A stretch of 47,699 nucleotides of DNA from Pyramidobacter piscolens. Lineage in GTDB: Bacteria > Synergistota > Synergistia > Synergistales > Dethiosulfovibrionaceae. The notes below the pieces were generated by a model, which was given only the letters and a program-made list of their open reading frames with translations, had not been told where the DNA came from and searched no databases. The position numbers and the translations under genes are program-made. The DNA lies in NCBI GenBank assembly GCA_004558205.1, contig SFDM01000032.1, positions 1-47,699 of the forward strand, read 5' to 3'. Shown piece by piece: positions 15,857 through 23,080 of the stretch; within the stretch, counting starts at the first letter, position 1; the number at the start of each line of letters is the position of its first letter.

Positions 15857-16738
15857 TTAATCTTCCGGCCTCGATTTTTCTTCTTCGCCCTCGTACTGCC
15901 AGCTCAAGACCTTCAGAAGCCCAGAGCCGGTCCCGAAGGTCATGGGGTCGTCGAAAAGGGGGGCTCCCGGCAGGGCCGAACCTTCGATGGGCAGGGCTTT
16001 CCAGATGAAGAGCCTTTTCCCGTCCCTGTCGGTGAAAGCGCCGGGAAAGGGATGGGTGACAGCGCGGACCAGATTGTAAATCTCCAGCGCCGGCTTGTTC
16101 CAGTCGATGCGTCCGTCCTCGGGGCGGCGGCGGCCGAACTTGGTCGCCAAAGACTCATCCTGGGGCGTCCTTTTCGCCGTGCCCGCCTCCAGATCCTTCA
16201 GAGAGGCCATTAAAATGTCGCGCGCGGCGGCGGTTACCTTGAGAAACACATCGTGGGCCGTGTCCTCGAACAGGATCGGCACGGCCTTCTGGGCGATGAT
16301 GTCGCCGCGGTCGGCGTACTGGGTCATGACGTGCAGCGTGGCTCCCGTTTCGGTCTCGCCGTTCAGGACGGCCCAGTTCACGCAGGCCCGGCCGCGGTAC
16401 TTGGGCAGTAGGGCGCCGTGGATGTTGTAGGCTCCCAGGCGCGGCAGGTCTAGTACTTCCTTGGGGATCATGGCGCGGTAATAAAAGGAGAAGATCAGTT
16501 CGGGGGCGGCGGCGCGGAGCTCTTCAAGCTCCGGCGCGCCGATTTTTGCCGGCGTCCTGACGGGGATGCCGTGCTCCGCCGCGATGGACTTGACGGAGCG
16601 GAACCAGATCTCCTCGTTCGGGTCGTCCTCATGGGTATAGACCAGGACCACGTTCGCGCCCGAGGCGATCAGAGACTCCAGGCAGAGGCTGCCTACTTCG
16701 CTGTAGGCGAACAGCACGATCTTCGGGCGGCTATTCAT
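15857..16738 (-). CDS. arnA: UDP-Ara4N formyltransferase (ArnA N-terminal half as separate protein)
   Basis: 293 aa, formyl-THF-dependent transferase fold. YNIHGALLPKYRG near residues 102-114 contains the catalytic Asn and His, and YADRGDI near residues 139-145 contains the catalytic Asp. It formylates UDP-4-amino-4-deoxy-L-arabinose, making the substrate for ArnC. Its start overlaps the arnC stop by 8 bp. The 162 bp to the decarboxylase gene is the only sizeable gap in the arn operon. The C-terminal tail (EGEEEKSRPED) is charged and resembles a worn linker, consistent with fission of a fused ancestor or with an ancestral unfused form. Confidence 0.93.
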   Translation of the reverse strand: MNSRPKIVLFAYSEVGSLCLESLIASGANVVLVYTHEDDPNEEIWFRSVKSIAAEHGIPVRTPAKIGAPELEELRAAAPELIFSFYYRAMIPKEVLDLPRLGAYNIHGALLPKYRGRACVNWAVLNGETETGATLHVMTQYADRGDIIAQKAVPILFEDTAHDVFLKVTAAARDILMASLKDLEAGTAKRTPQDESLATKFGRRRPEDGRIDWNKPALEIYNLVRAVTHPFPGAFTDRDGKRLFIWKALPIEGSALPGAPLFDDPMTFGTGSGLLKVLSWQYEGEEEKSRPED

Positions 16739-17663
16739 GGCGTTCGAAGATCTTTCTCACGGAATAGCGGGGGCGGCGGCTGACTTCCTTATAGATGCGC
16801 CCCAGGTATTCGCCGGTGATGCCCAGGCTGAAAAGGGTGATGCCCGTGAGGAAGAACTGGATGCCCATCAGCGTGAACACGCCTTCCACCTCGGGGCCTA
16901 AAAAGAGGCGGCGCAGAAGCATATAGCAGACCAGGACGAAGGACAGCGCCGAGATGGTCATGCCCGCCATGGTGACGAGCTGCAGGGGCACCAGGGAGAA
17001 GCTGGTCATCAGGTCGAAGTTCAGGCGGATCAGCTGGAAGAGGCCGTATTTGGAGGTGCCCATCTCACGCTCGCGGTGCGCCACGGGGATTTCCACGGCG
17101 TTCACGGCGAATTTTTGGGCGAGGGCGGGGATGAAGGTGGTGGTTTCGCGGCTTTCGTTGATGATGCCTACGATGCGGCGGCTGTATCCGCGCAGCATAC
17201 AGCCGTAGTCGCGGATATGGAGCCGCGCTATCCTGTTGGTGAGCTTGTTGACGAGCTTGGAAGCCACTTTCCTGAAGATCGGGTCCTGACGGCCCACGCG
17301 GTACGTTCCCACCACGTCGTGGCCCTGGTCCATCTGGGCCACGATATTCGGGATTTCCTCGGGAGGGTTCTGCATGTCCGCGTCCAGGGTGATAATTTTC
17401 TCGCCCTGGACGTGGTCAAAGCCCGCCATGATCGCCATGTGCTGGCCGAAGTTGCCGTTCAGGTCGATGACGCGCACCTCGGGGCAGGCCTCGCAGAAAC
17501 CGCAGAGGATGTCCAGCGTGGAGTCCTTGCTGCCGTCGTTGATGAAGACGATCTCGAAAGGGCGTCCCATCTTCTTCATGACAGGGTAGAGATGGTCGAA
17601 AAGAGGGTGGAGCGATTCTTCTTCGTTGTAGGCGGGGATGACGATTGAAATTTCAGGTTTCAT
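16731..17663 (-). CDS. arnC: Undecaprenyl-phosphate Ara4FN transferase
   Basis: 310 aa GT2-family glycosyltransferase with two C-terminal membrane helices. SIVIPAYNEEESL (residues 5-17), NDGSKDST near residue 43, and LDADMQNPPEE near residues 94-104 are the nucleotide-sugar and metal sites. It transfers 4-deoxy-4-formamido-L-arabinose to undecaprenyl phosphate at the inner membrane. It starts one base after the arnB stop and overlaps the formyltransferase gene, within a tightly packed operon. The GT2/DPM-like fold is shared with GtrB and PglD-type enzymes, but the context settles the call. Confidence 0.93.
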   Translation of the reverse strand: MKPEISIVIPAYNEEESLHPLFDHLYPVMKKMGRPFEIVFINDGSKDSTLDILCGFCEACPEVRVIDLNGNFGQHMAIMAGFDHVQGEKIITLDADMQNPPEEIPNIVAQMDQGHDVVGTYRVGRQDPIFRKVASKLVNKLTNRIARLHIRDYGCMLRGYSRRIVGIINESRETTTFIPALAQKFAVNAVEIPVAHREREMGTSKYGLFQLIRLNFDLMTSFSLVPLQLVTMAGMTISALSFVLVCYMLLRRLFLGPEVEGVFTLMGIQFFLTGITLFSLGITGEYLGRIYKEVSRRPRYSVRKIFERHE

Positions 17664-17664
17664 T

Positions 17665-18837
17665 CTACTTGAGCGCCTCGCCTGTGACCTGACGGATCGC
17701 CTCCGCCACGTCGCGCATGTCTTGGCTGGTCATGGCCGGGAACAGGGGCAGCGACAGGATCCTGTCGGAGACGTATTCCGCCTCGGGCATGGAGCCGCGG
17801 TGCAGCCCCAAGAGGTTGGCGTAGTAGCCGAAGAGGTGCAGCGCCTGATAGTGCAGCGCCGTGCCGATGTTGAGCTTTTTCATGCGGGCCATGAACTCGT
17901 CGCGGCTGACGCTCAGCCTGTCGATGTCCACGAAGGGCGTGAAAATGTGCCAGCTGTGGACGTTGCCCTCTTCCACCGGCTTAGGCAGGATCAGCCCCGG
18001 AACGCCGGCCAGCTCCTTCATGTAGAAGGCCACGATCTCGCGGCGGCGGGCGTTGAACTCGTCGAGATGCTTGATCTGGGAGTTGCCGATAGCCGCTTGG
18101 ATGTCGGTCATGGTGTATTTCAGACCCGGGAAGGGGATGTCGTAATTGGCCGAGCCCGAAGCGGCGTAGCGGTTCCATGACCCCTTGGACATGCCGTTCT
18201 GACGCAGCACGAGGATCTTCTCCGCCAGCGACTCGTCCTCGGTGCAGACCATACCGCCCTCACCGGTGGTGATGTTCTTGGTGGGGTGGAAGCTGAAGAC
18301 TGTCAGGTGGCGCGGCCCGCGGTCGGCGCCAATTTTGCGTCCCCTGTAGGACGCGCCGATGGCGTGAGCTGCGTCTTCGATGATGGCGAGGTCATGCTTT
18401 TTGGCGATGGCTTCGATGGCGTCCATGTCGCAGGGCCTGCCGGCGAAGTGGACGGGGATGATGGCTTTGGTGGCGGGCGTGATGGCCGCTTCGATCTTTT
18501 CAGGCGAGATGTTCAGCGTGTCCCGGTCGATATCCGCCAGCACGGGCTTCGCTCCGGCGAAGAGGATCACGTTGACCGTGGAAGCGAAGGTCATGGGGGT
18601 GGTGATCACCTCGTCGCCCTTGCCGAGCCCCAGAGCCATCACCGCCAAGTGAAGCCCCGCGGTGCCCGAATTGCAGGACATAGGCCAGGTAGAACCCACG
18701 TACTGGCCGAAATTCTTTTCGAACTGGAGCGTCTTGGGTCCCATGGCGATCCAGCCGGAACGGATGGAGTCGGCGATGTCCGTGATGGCGTCCTCTCCAA
18801 TGGCGGGCGTCGAGAATGGAAGAAATTTACTTCTCAT
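17665..18837 (-). CDS. arnB: UDP-4-amino-4-deoxy-L-arabinose aminotransferase
   Basis: 390 aa, DegT/DnrJ/EryC1-family PLP aminotransferase of normal length. The PLP Lys is in FSFHPTKNITTGEGG near residue 190; EDAAHAIGASYRGRK precedes it. It transfers an amino group, usually from glutamate, to UDP-4-keto-arabinose. Its ATG overlaps the end of arnT by 11 bp. DegT enzymes act on many sugars, and assignment to ArnB rests on the neighbouring arnC, arnA parts and arnT. Confidence 0.93.
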   Translation of the reverse strand: MRSKFLPFSTPAIGEDAITDIADSIRSGWIAMGPKTLQFEKNFGQYVGSTWPMSCNSGTAGLHLAVMALGLGKGDEVITTPMTFASTVNVILFAGAKPVLADIDRDTLNISPEKIEAAITPATKAIIPVHFAGRPCDMDAIEAIAKKHDLAIIEDAAHAIGASYRGRKIGADRGPRHLTVFSFHPTKNITTGEGGMVCTEDESLAEKILVLRQNGMSKGSWNRYAASGSANYDIPFPGLKYTMTDIQAAIGNSQIKHLDEFNARRREIVAFYMKELAGVPGLILPKPVEEGNVHSWHIFTPFVDIDRLSVSRDEFMARMKKLNIGTALHYQALHLFGYYANLLGLHRGSMPEAEYVSDRILSLPLFPAMTSQDMRDVAEAIRQVTGEALK

Positions 18838-20515
18838 GTTGTTTTACTGCCTCCCTGTTGATAAACACATAATATTCACCTGAGCGAACTGTTTTAACGC
18901 CTTTGCCGGGGCCTTCCGGGAAAAGGTTTTTGACGCGGTTATCTTTGACGACCAGCACAAAGGGACGTTTTTGGGCGTTCCATTCGGCGAGGAACTCTTG
19001 CCCCGTGGGGAACCAGCCCTTTCCCTCGGCCTGTTTCGCGCCGAATTCGAGTTCTCCCAGGTAATCGATCAGCATCACCCGGGAACGAGTGTAGAAAGGA
19101 ACGCCCTGAAGCACTTCCCCGTAGACGGCGATGGTGTCCCCTTCCTGTCTCTCTTTAATTATCACCTGTGACACCTCATAGGTGGAACGGGTAGGGGCGA
19201 TTACCGGAAAGAGTTTTTGAAGCCCTAGGACGAAGACCAGCGCCGAGACGCAGAGGATCACCGCCATGTTGACGAGAGGGGCCTTGGTGCCGCGCTCCTC
19301 GTCCTTCAGAATCCTGAAGAGCCCGCAGGGGGCGATCAGAAGCCCCGCCGAGGCGACCACGGCCAGGACGAAGGTTTGCGACGAGGGGATCCGGTTGTTC
19401 AGCAGCGAATAGCCCAGGAGCGCCGCGGAAAACAGCGCGGCGATGGCCCCGTTCCACCACAGCGCGCCGCCGTGAAGACGCCCTCTTTCGGCCATACGGT
19501 CGATATCGGCACCGATCAGGATGGCCAGCGGCGGGATGCAGGGCACGATGTAGGGGATCAGCTTGGAGCTTGAAAGGGAGAAGAACAGCAGGATGACGCC
19601 GAACCACAGGAGCAGGAAGATGTTGGCGTCCTTCGCCGCGGCGTCCTCGGGCGACCTGGCCACGCTTTCGCGGCTGAAAAGGGAAAACAGGAACCCCGTC
19701 CAGGGCAGCAGCCCCGCGGGGATCAGGGGCAGAAAGAACCAGAAGGGCTGATAGCGGCCGTGCATCTTCGTGGCGTAGCGCAGAAAGTGCTCCTGGATGA
19801 AGAAAAAGTGGAAAAAGTCGTTGTTGGCCTGGCAGACTTTATAGAACCAGGGAACCGTAATGGCGAAAAACAGCGCGATCCCCGGAAGGTAGAGCGCCTC
19901 GAGGAAGAGTTTCCACTTCCGTGTGAAAATGATATACCAGAAGATGATCCCCGCCGGCAGCACCACGCCGATCAGCCCCTTGGTCAGGACGCCCAGCGCC
20001 ATGGCCGCGTAGAACAGCAGGTACCACTTTTTGTTTCCCCCGCGGTGCCCAGCGTAGAACGCCGCCATGGCCAGCGTGAGGAAAAAGGACATGGGCATGT
20101 CGGTGATGTTGATCCGGCCGATGGCGAAATAGAGCAGCGACGTGGCAGCCACGGTTCCCGAGATCACGCCCACCCTGCGGCCGAACAGCTTGCCTGCCAG
20201 AAGGCCCGTGACGAGAGCGCCTCCCAGGGCCGTCACCGCCGTGGGGAACCTGGCGGCGAACTCGTTCTGCCCGAAGGCCTGGAAGCTTGCCGCGTTCATC
20301 CAGTAGAGCATAGCGGGTTTTTCGAAATATTTGATATAGTTCAGCTTCGGCGTGACGTAATCTCCCGTCTCGATCATTTCACGGGGGATTTCAGAGTATC
20401 GCCCCTCGTCGGGATCCATCAGAGGGTAGTTTCCCAGAGGAACGAGATAGAGCGCGATGATCGCCGCGATGGCAGCGAGGGCAAGAATCCAGCTGCCCGA
20501 ACGGTTGTTGGTCAT
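18827..20515 (-). CDS. arnT: Lipid A 4-amino-4-deoxy-L-arabinose transferase
   Basis: 562 aa from the ATG at 20515; a TTG at 20524 is a possible alternative, as GGGAG lies 12 bases before the ATG and 3 before the TTG. GT-C fold with about 12 membrane helices and a periplasmic C-terminal domain. DPDEGRYSEIPREM near residues 33-46 contains the acidic catalytic motif of ArnT/PMT proteins, and FEKPAMLYW follows near residues 62-70. It moves Ara4N from undecaprenyl phosphate to lipid A phosphates on the periplasmic side, lowering surface charge and raising resistance to cationic peptides. First gene of the arn operon. Confidence 0.92.
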   Translation of the reverse strand: MTNNRSGSWILALAAIAAIIALYLVPLGNYPLMDPDEGRYSEIPREMIETGDYVTPKLNYIKYFEKPAMLYWMNAASFQAFGQNEFAARFPTAVTALGGALVTGLLAGKLFGRRVGVISGTVAATSLLYFAIGRINITDMPMSFFLTLAMAAFYAGHRGGNKKWYLLFYAAMALGVLTKGLIGVVLPAGIIFWYIIFTRKWKLFLEALYLPGIALFFAITVPWFYKVCQANNDFFHFFFIQEHFLRYATKMHGRYQPFWFFLPLIPAGLLPWTGFLFSLFSRESVARSPEDAAAKDANIFLLLWFGVILLFFSLSSSKLIPYIVPCIPPLAILIGADIDRMAERGRLHGGALWWNGAIAALFSAALLGYSLLNNRIPSSQTFVLAVVASAGLLIAPCGLFRILKDEERGTKAPLVNMAVILCVSALVFVLGLQKLFPVIAPTRSTYEVSQVIIKERQEGDTIAVYGEVLQGVPFYTRSRVMLIDYLGELEFGAKQAEGKGWFPTGQEFLAEWNAQKRPFVLVVKDNRVKNLFPEGPGKGVKTVRSGEYYVFINREAVKQHEK

Positions 20516-20697
20516 GAAGCACAACAGCTCCCTTCAATGTTTAAAAAGGTGATTTAATGATGATTGGCGATACATTTTAACATGAAACGCCGCGGTTTAA
20601 CGATCTGAAAATATCTATTCAGCAAAGTCAAGAAATAGAATTGAAGGAATGCCGATAGGTCCATAGTTATTGAAAATCATATTAAATGAAATTAAAG

Positions 20698-20735
20698 AAA
20701 GCAAGCCCCCTGACTTACGATGGGAACTTGCTTTT
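20698..20735. terminator. Hairpin between PAP2 gene and arnT; arnT upstream region
   Basis: AAAGCAAG (20698-20705) pairs with CTTGCTTT (20727-20734), with T-rich flanks on both sides, so it may end the PAP2 transcript. The remaining 20516-20690 is AT-rich and must hold the arnT promoter if this terminator works. I see TTGACT and several TTTAA motifs on the minus strand but no promoter of clear spacing. Confidence 0.45.
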
Positions 20736-20839
20736 TCACGTTTCTTCCATGGAGGCGCGATGGCGGTCAGGCCCTTCTGCGCCCGGGGCTCCGCCGGGCT
20801 GTCTCTCTGGTCCGGCGCCGCGTATTTCCGGAAAGCGCC

Positions 20840-21364
20840 TCAGAGTTTCTTCTTTGCGCCGGAAAGAACGCCGGCCGCCGCCCAGCCGGCGCAGAGGCCG
20901 AGAGCGGCGCCGGCCAGCACGTCAGTAGGGTAGTGCACGTACAGGTAGAGCCTTGAAAAGGCCATAAGTCCCGCGAAAAGGCCCGCGGACAAACGCCATC
21001 CGGCGCGGGCAAAACGGAGCGCCCCCAGGGCGGCGAAAGCGGCCGCCGTATGCCCCGACGGGAAGGAAAAGTCCTGCGGCCGGAGGATCAGCAGTTCCAC
21101 GGCCCCGCTAGCGTCGCAGGGCCGCAGGCGCGCCGTCAGCGGTTTGAGAAGGCCGTTGCACAGCAGGACCTCCAGCGCGAGGGCCAGAAGCATGGACAGG
21201 CCGGTTCCGCGCGTCCTTCGGAAGAGGGACAGGCCAAGAGCGATCACGATCCAGATCAGGCCGGCGTCCCCCAGACGGGAAACGCTGACCATGAGCGAGT
21301 CCAGGATGCTGCAGCGCAGATGGGCCTGGATAAAATCCAGGACGGCAAATTCAGCCTGAGACAT
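20840..21364 (-). CDS. PAP2-family phosphatase (membrane)
   Basis: 174 aa with about five or six membrane helices. The three PAP2 phosphatase motifs are intact: KPLTARLRP near residues 74-82, FPSGH near residues 99-103, and SRLYLYVHYPTDVLAG near residues 136-151. Members dephosphorylate undecaprenyl pyrophosphate (BcrC/PgpB type), phosphatidylglycerol phosphate or lipid A (LpxE type). Next to the arn operon, it may either recycle undecaprenyl phosphate used by ArnC or trim lipid A phosphates. GGAGT precedes the ATG. It follows the zinc-ribbon gene by 35 bp, probably in one transcript. Confidence 0.88.
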   Translation of the reverse strand: MSQAEFAVLDFIQAHLRCSILDSLMVSVSRLGDAGLIWIVIALGLSLFRRTRGTGLSMLLALALEVLLCNGLLKPLTARLRPCDASGAVELLILRPQDFSFPSGHTAAAFAALGALRFARAGWRLSAGLFAGLMAFSRLYLYVHYPTDVLAGAALGLCAGWAAAGVLSGAKKKL

Positions 21365-21399
21365 GGCAGTTCACTCCTTTGTAAAAAATAGGGGCTTTT

Positions 21400-22209
21400 T
21401 TAACGCTGAACGTCCTGAGAGCCGTGGGGATCAAGCTCATTCCCGCAGTTGGGGCAGTAACGGTTGCTCAGAGGAAGCGTCAGTCCGCAGCGGCTGCATT
21501 TCTGCTGCAGGGGAGCGCCGCAGAAACGGCAGAAGGGATGGTCGGCCTGCCAGCGTCCGCAGGTGGGACAGCGGGTCTTGCGCCCGCGGCACAGAATGAA
21601 GAGGACGAGGGCGGCCAGGTTGAAGCACAGTCCCGCCAGCGCCCACATCAAAGGGTTCATGTTCGCGAGGGCCGCCGCTTTATAGAGCCAGGCCGCCGTG
21701 ATCAGCCAGTAGGCCGCCGCCAGCCCGGCGCAGGCCGCGGCGAAAGCTGCGAGCGTAATCTTTGCCGCCATGCCGGGGCGGGTCTTGACCGCCCTTTTCA
21801 GAAAATCCTCAAAATCTCCATGATCGCGGCGGTCCTTTTCCCGATGGCCTTCTTTGTGCCTAGCGGAGTTTTTCTCGAAATCCCCGTCTTTTTCGCGCCG
21901 TTCTTCACGTTCGGCGCCGGACCTCACCAGCGTAGAAACGCTGTCCTTCTTGCCCTCTTCCCCTTTACGGCTGGCTTCCAGGATCTCCTTCGCGAGGCCT
22001 CCGTCCTTTTTGGTTCTCTTTTCGCCCTTGTCTCCGCGTTCTGTCTTTTCCCAATTCCGCGCGCAGTCCAGGGCCTCGCCGATCTGAGTTCTCAGCGCGT
22101 AGCCCGACAGACCGCCGCCGATCAACAGCATGCAGAGCGCAAAAACAGCAAAGCGTTTCGCCAGCCTGCCAAAATTTGTTTCCACGATCATCCTGTTAAA
22201 ATCTCTCAT
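21400..22209 (-). CDS. Membrane protein with double zinc ribbon, unknown function
   Basis: 269 aa. An N-terminal membrane helix (about residues 17-38), then a highly charged Lys/Glu/Asp/Arg-rich segment (about 50-140), two closely spaced membrane helices (about 148-205), and a C-terminal zinc-binding tail with four CxxC knuckles, CPTC, CRFC, CSRC and CPNC. AGGAGG lies upstream of the ATG. The charged segment would face the periplasm if the zinc tail is cytosolic. It lies between a response regulator and a PAP2 phosphatase and has a strong candidate response-regulator box at its promoter. I do not recognise a named family. Confidence 0.8.
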   Translation of the reverse strand: MRDFNRMIVETNFGRLAKRFAVFALCMLLIGGGLSGYALRTQIGEALDCARNWEKTERGDKGEKRTKKDGGLAKEILEASRKGEEGKKDSVSTLVRSGAEREERREKDGDFEKNSARHKEGHREKDRRDHGDFEDFLKRAVKTRPGMAAKITLAAFAAACAGLAAAYWLITAAWLYKAAALANMNPLMWALAGLCFNLAALVLFILCRGRKTRCPTCGRWQADHPFCRFCGAPLQQKCSRCGLTLPLSNRYCPNCGNELDPHGSQDVQR

Positions 22210-22242
22210 GAAAGGAACCTCCTGTAATTTTGGAATGGACCA

Positions 22243-22297
22243 AGCATAACAGGCGAAGTTAAACTCCCATGATCGAAGGGTTAAACAAAGCTTAAAC
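22243..22297 (-). promoter_or_regulatory. Candidate response-regulator box plus -10 of the zinc-ribbon/PAP2 unit
   Basis: TTAAAC occurs three times on the plus strand at 22259, 22281 and 22292, that is GTTTAA direct repeats on the minus strand spaced 11 and 22 bp. The pair at 22281/22292 fits the PhoP-box pattern GTTTA-N5-TGTTTA. Ten bases after the last repeat is TATGCT (22248-22243), the distance expected for an OmpR/PhoB-class activator that replaces the -35. Confidence 0.55.
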
Positions 22298-22381
22298 TTC
22301 CGGGGCGGTTAGGGCTTTTTTTCGTTCACTTCGGGGACGCGTGGAGAGGCGGAACCTTCTTTTTTCAGTCCTGAAAGTGCT

Positions 22382-23080
22382 TCAGAGAGCCTCATCTTCG
22401 GCGCGGAACCGGTAGCCCGCTCCCCATACGGTTTGGATGCGGCGCGGATTGGCGGGGTCCTGTTCGATCTTTTCGCGCAGGCGGTTGACGTGGACAGCCA
22501 CGGTGGCGTTGTCGCCCAGGGCGTCCATGCCCCAGATCCTCTCGTAAAGCTCCTCCCGGCTGAAGACCCTGCCGGGGTTCAGCATGAAAAAGAGGAGCAT
22601 TTCGTACTCCTTGTTTTTCAGTTCCACCTCCCGGGCCCCCACCCAGACACGATGCGCCTCGGTGTTGAGCTCCACGCCGCCCAGGCAGATCTTCGCCGAA
22701 GGCTGCGAGCCAGTCAGGCGGGCGTAGCGCGCCAGATGGGCCTTGACGCGCGCCACAAGCACGCTGGGGGAAAAGGGCTTTTCGACGTAGTCGTCGGCCC
22801 CGAGGCCAAGTCCGCGGATCTTGTCGATATCTTCCTGCCGCGCCGTCACCATCAGAATGGGGACGTTCAGCCGCTCCCTCAGCTTCCGGCAGACGGTGAA
22901 GCCGTCCATGCCCGGCAGCATCAAGTCCAGCAGCACCAGGCTGAAACTGCCTTCCAGCCCCCGCGAAAGACCGGTGTTGCCGTCTTCCGTTATTTCCACG
23001 GCGAAACCGCTCAGTTCCAGGTAATCCCTCTCGATCTCGGCGATCGCCCGGTCGTCCTCGACGATTAAAATTTTATGCAT
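22382..23080 (-). CDS. OmpR/PhoB-family response regulator
   Basis: 232 aa. Receiver domain residues 1-115 with the acidic pair EDD (residues 8-10), phosphoacceptor Asp in LVLLDLMLPGMDG near residue 52, Thr in VTAR and Lys in VEKPF. C-terminal winged-helix DNA-binding domain about 130-228 ending GAGYRF. Its ATG overlaps the kinase stop by 8 bp, so kinase and regulator are translated together, kinase first. Genes downstream on the same strand (zinc ribbon, PAP2, arn operon) are plausible targets, as in PmrA- or PhoP-like systems. Confidence 0.92.
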   Translation of the reverse strand: MHKILIVEDDRAIAEIERDYLELSGFAVEITEDGNTGLSRGLEGSFSLVLLDLMLPGMDGFTVCRKLRERLNVPILMVTARQEDIDKIRGLGLGADDYVEKPFSPSVLVARVKAHLARYARLTGSQPSAKICLGGVELNTEAHRVWVGAREVELKNKEYEMLLFFMLNPGRVFSREELYERIWGMDALGDNATVAVHVNRLREKIEQDPANPRRIQTVWGAGYRFRAEDEAL

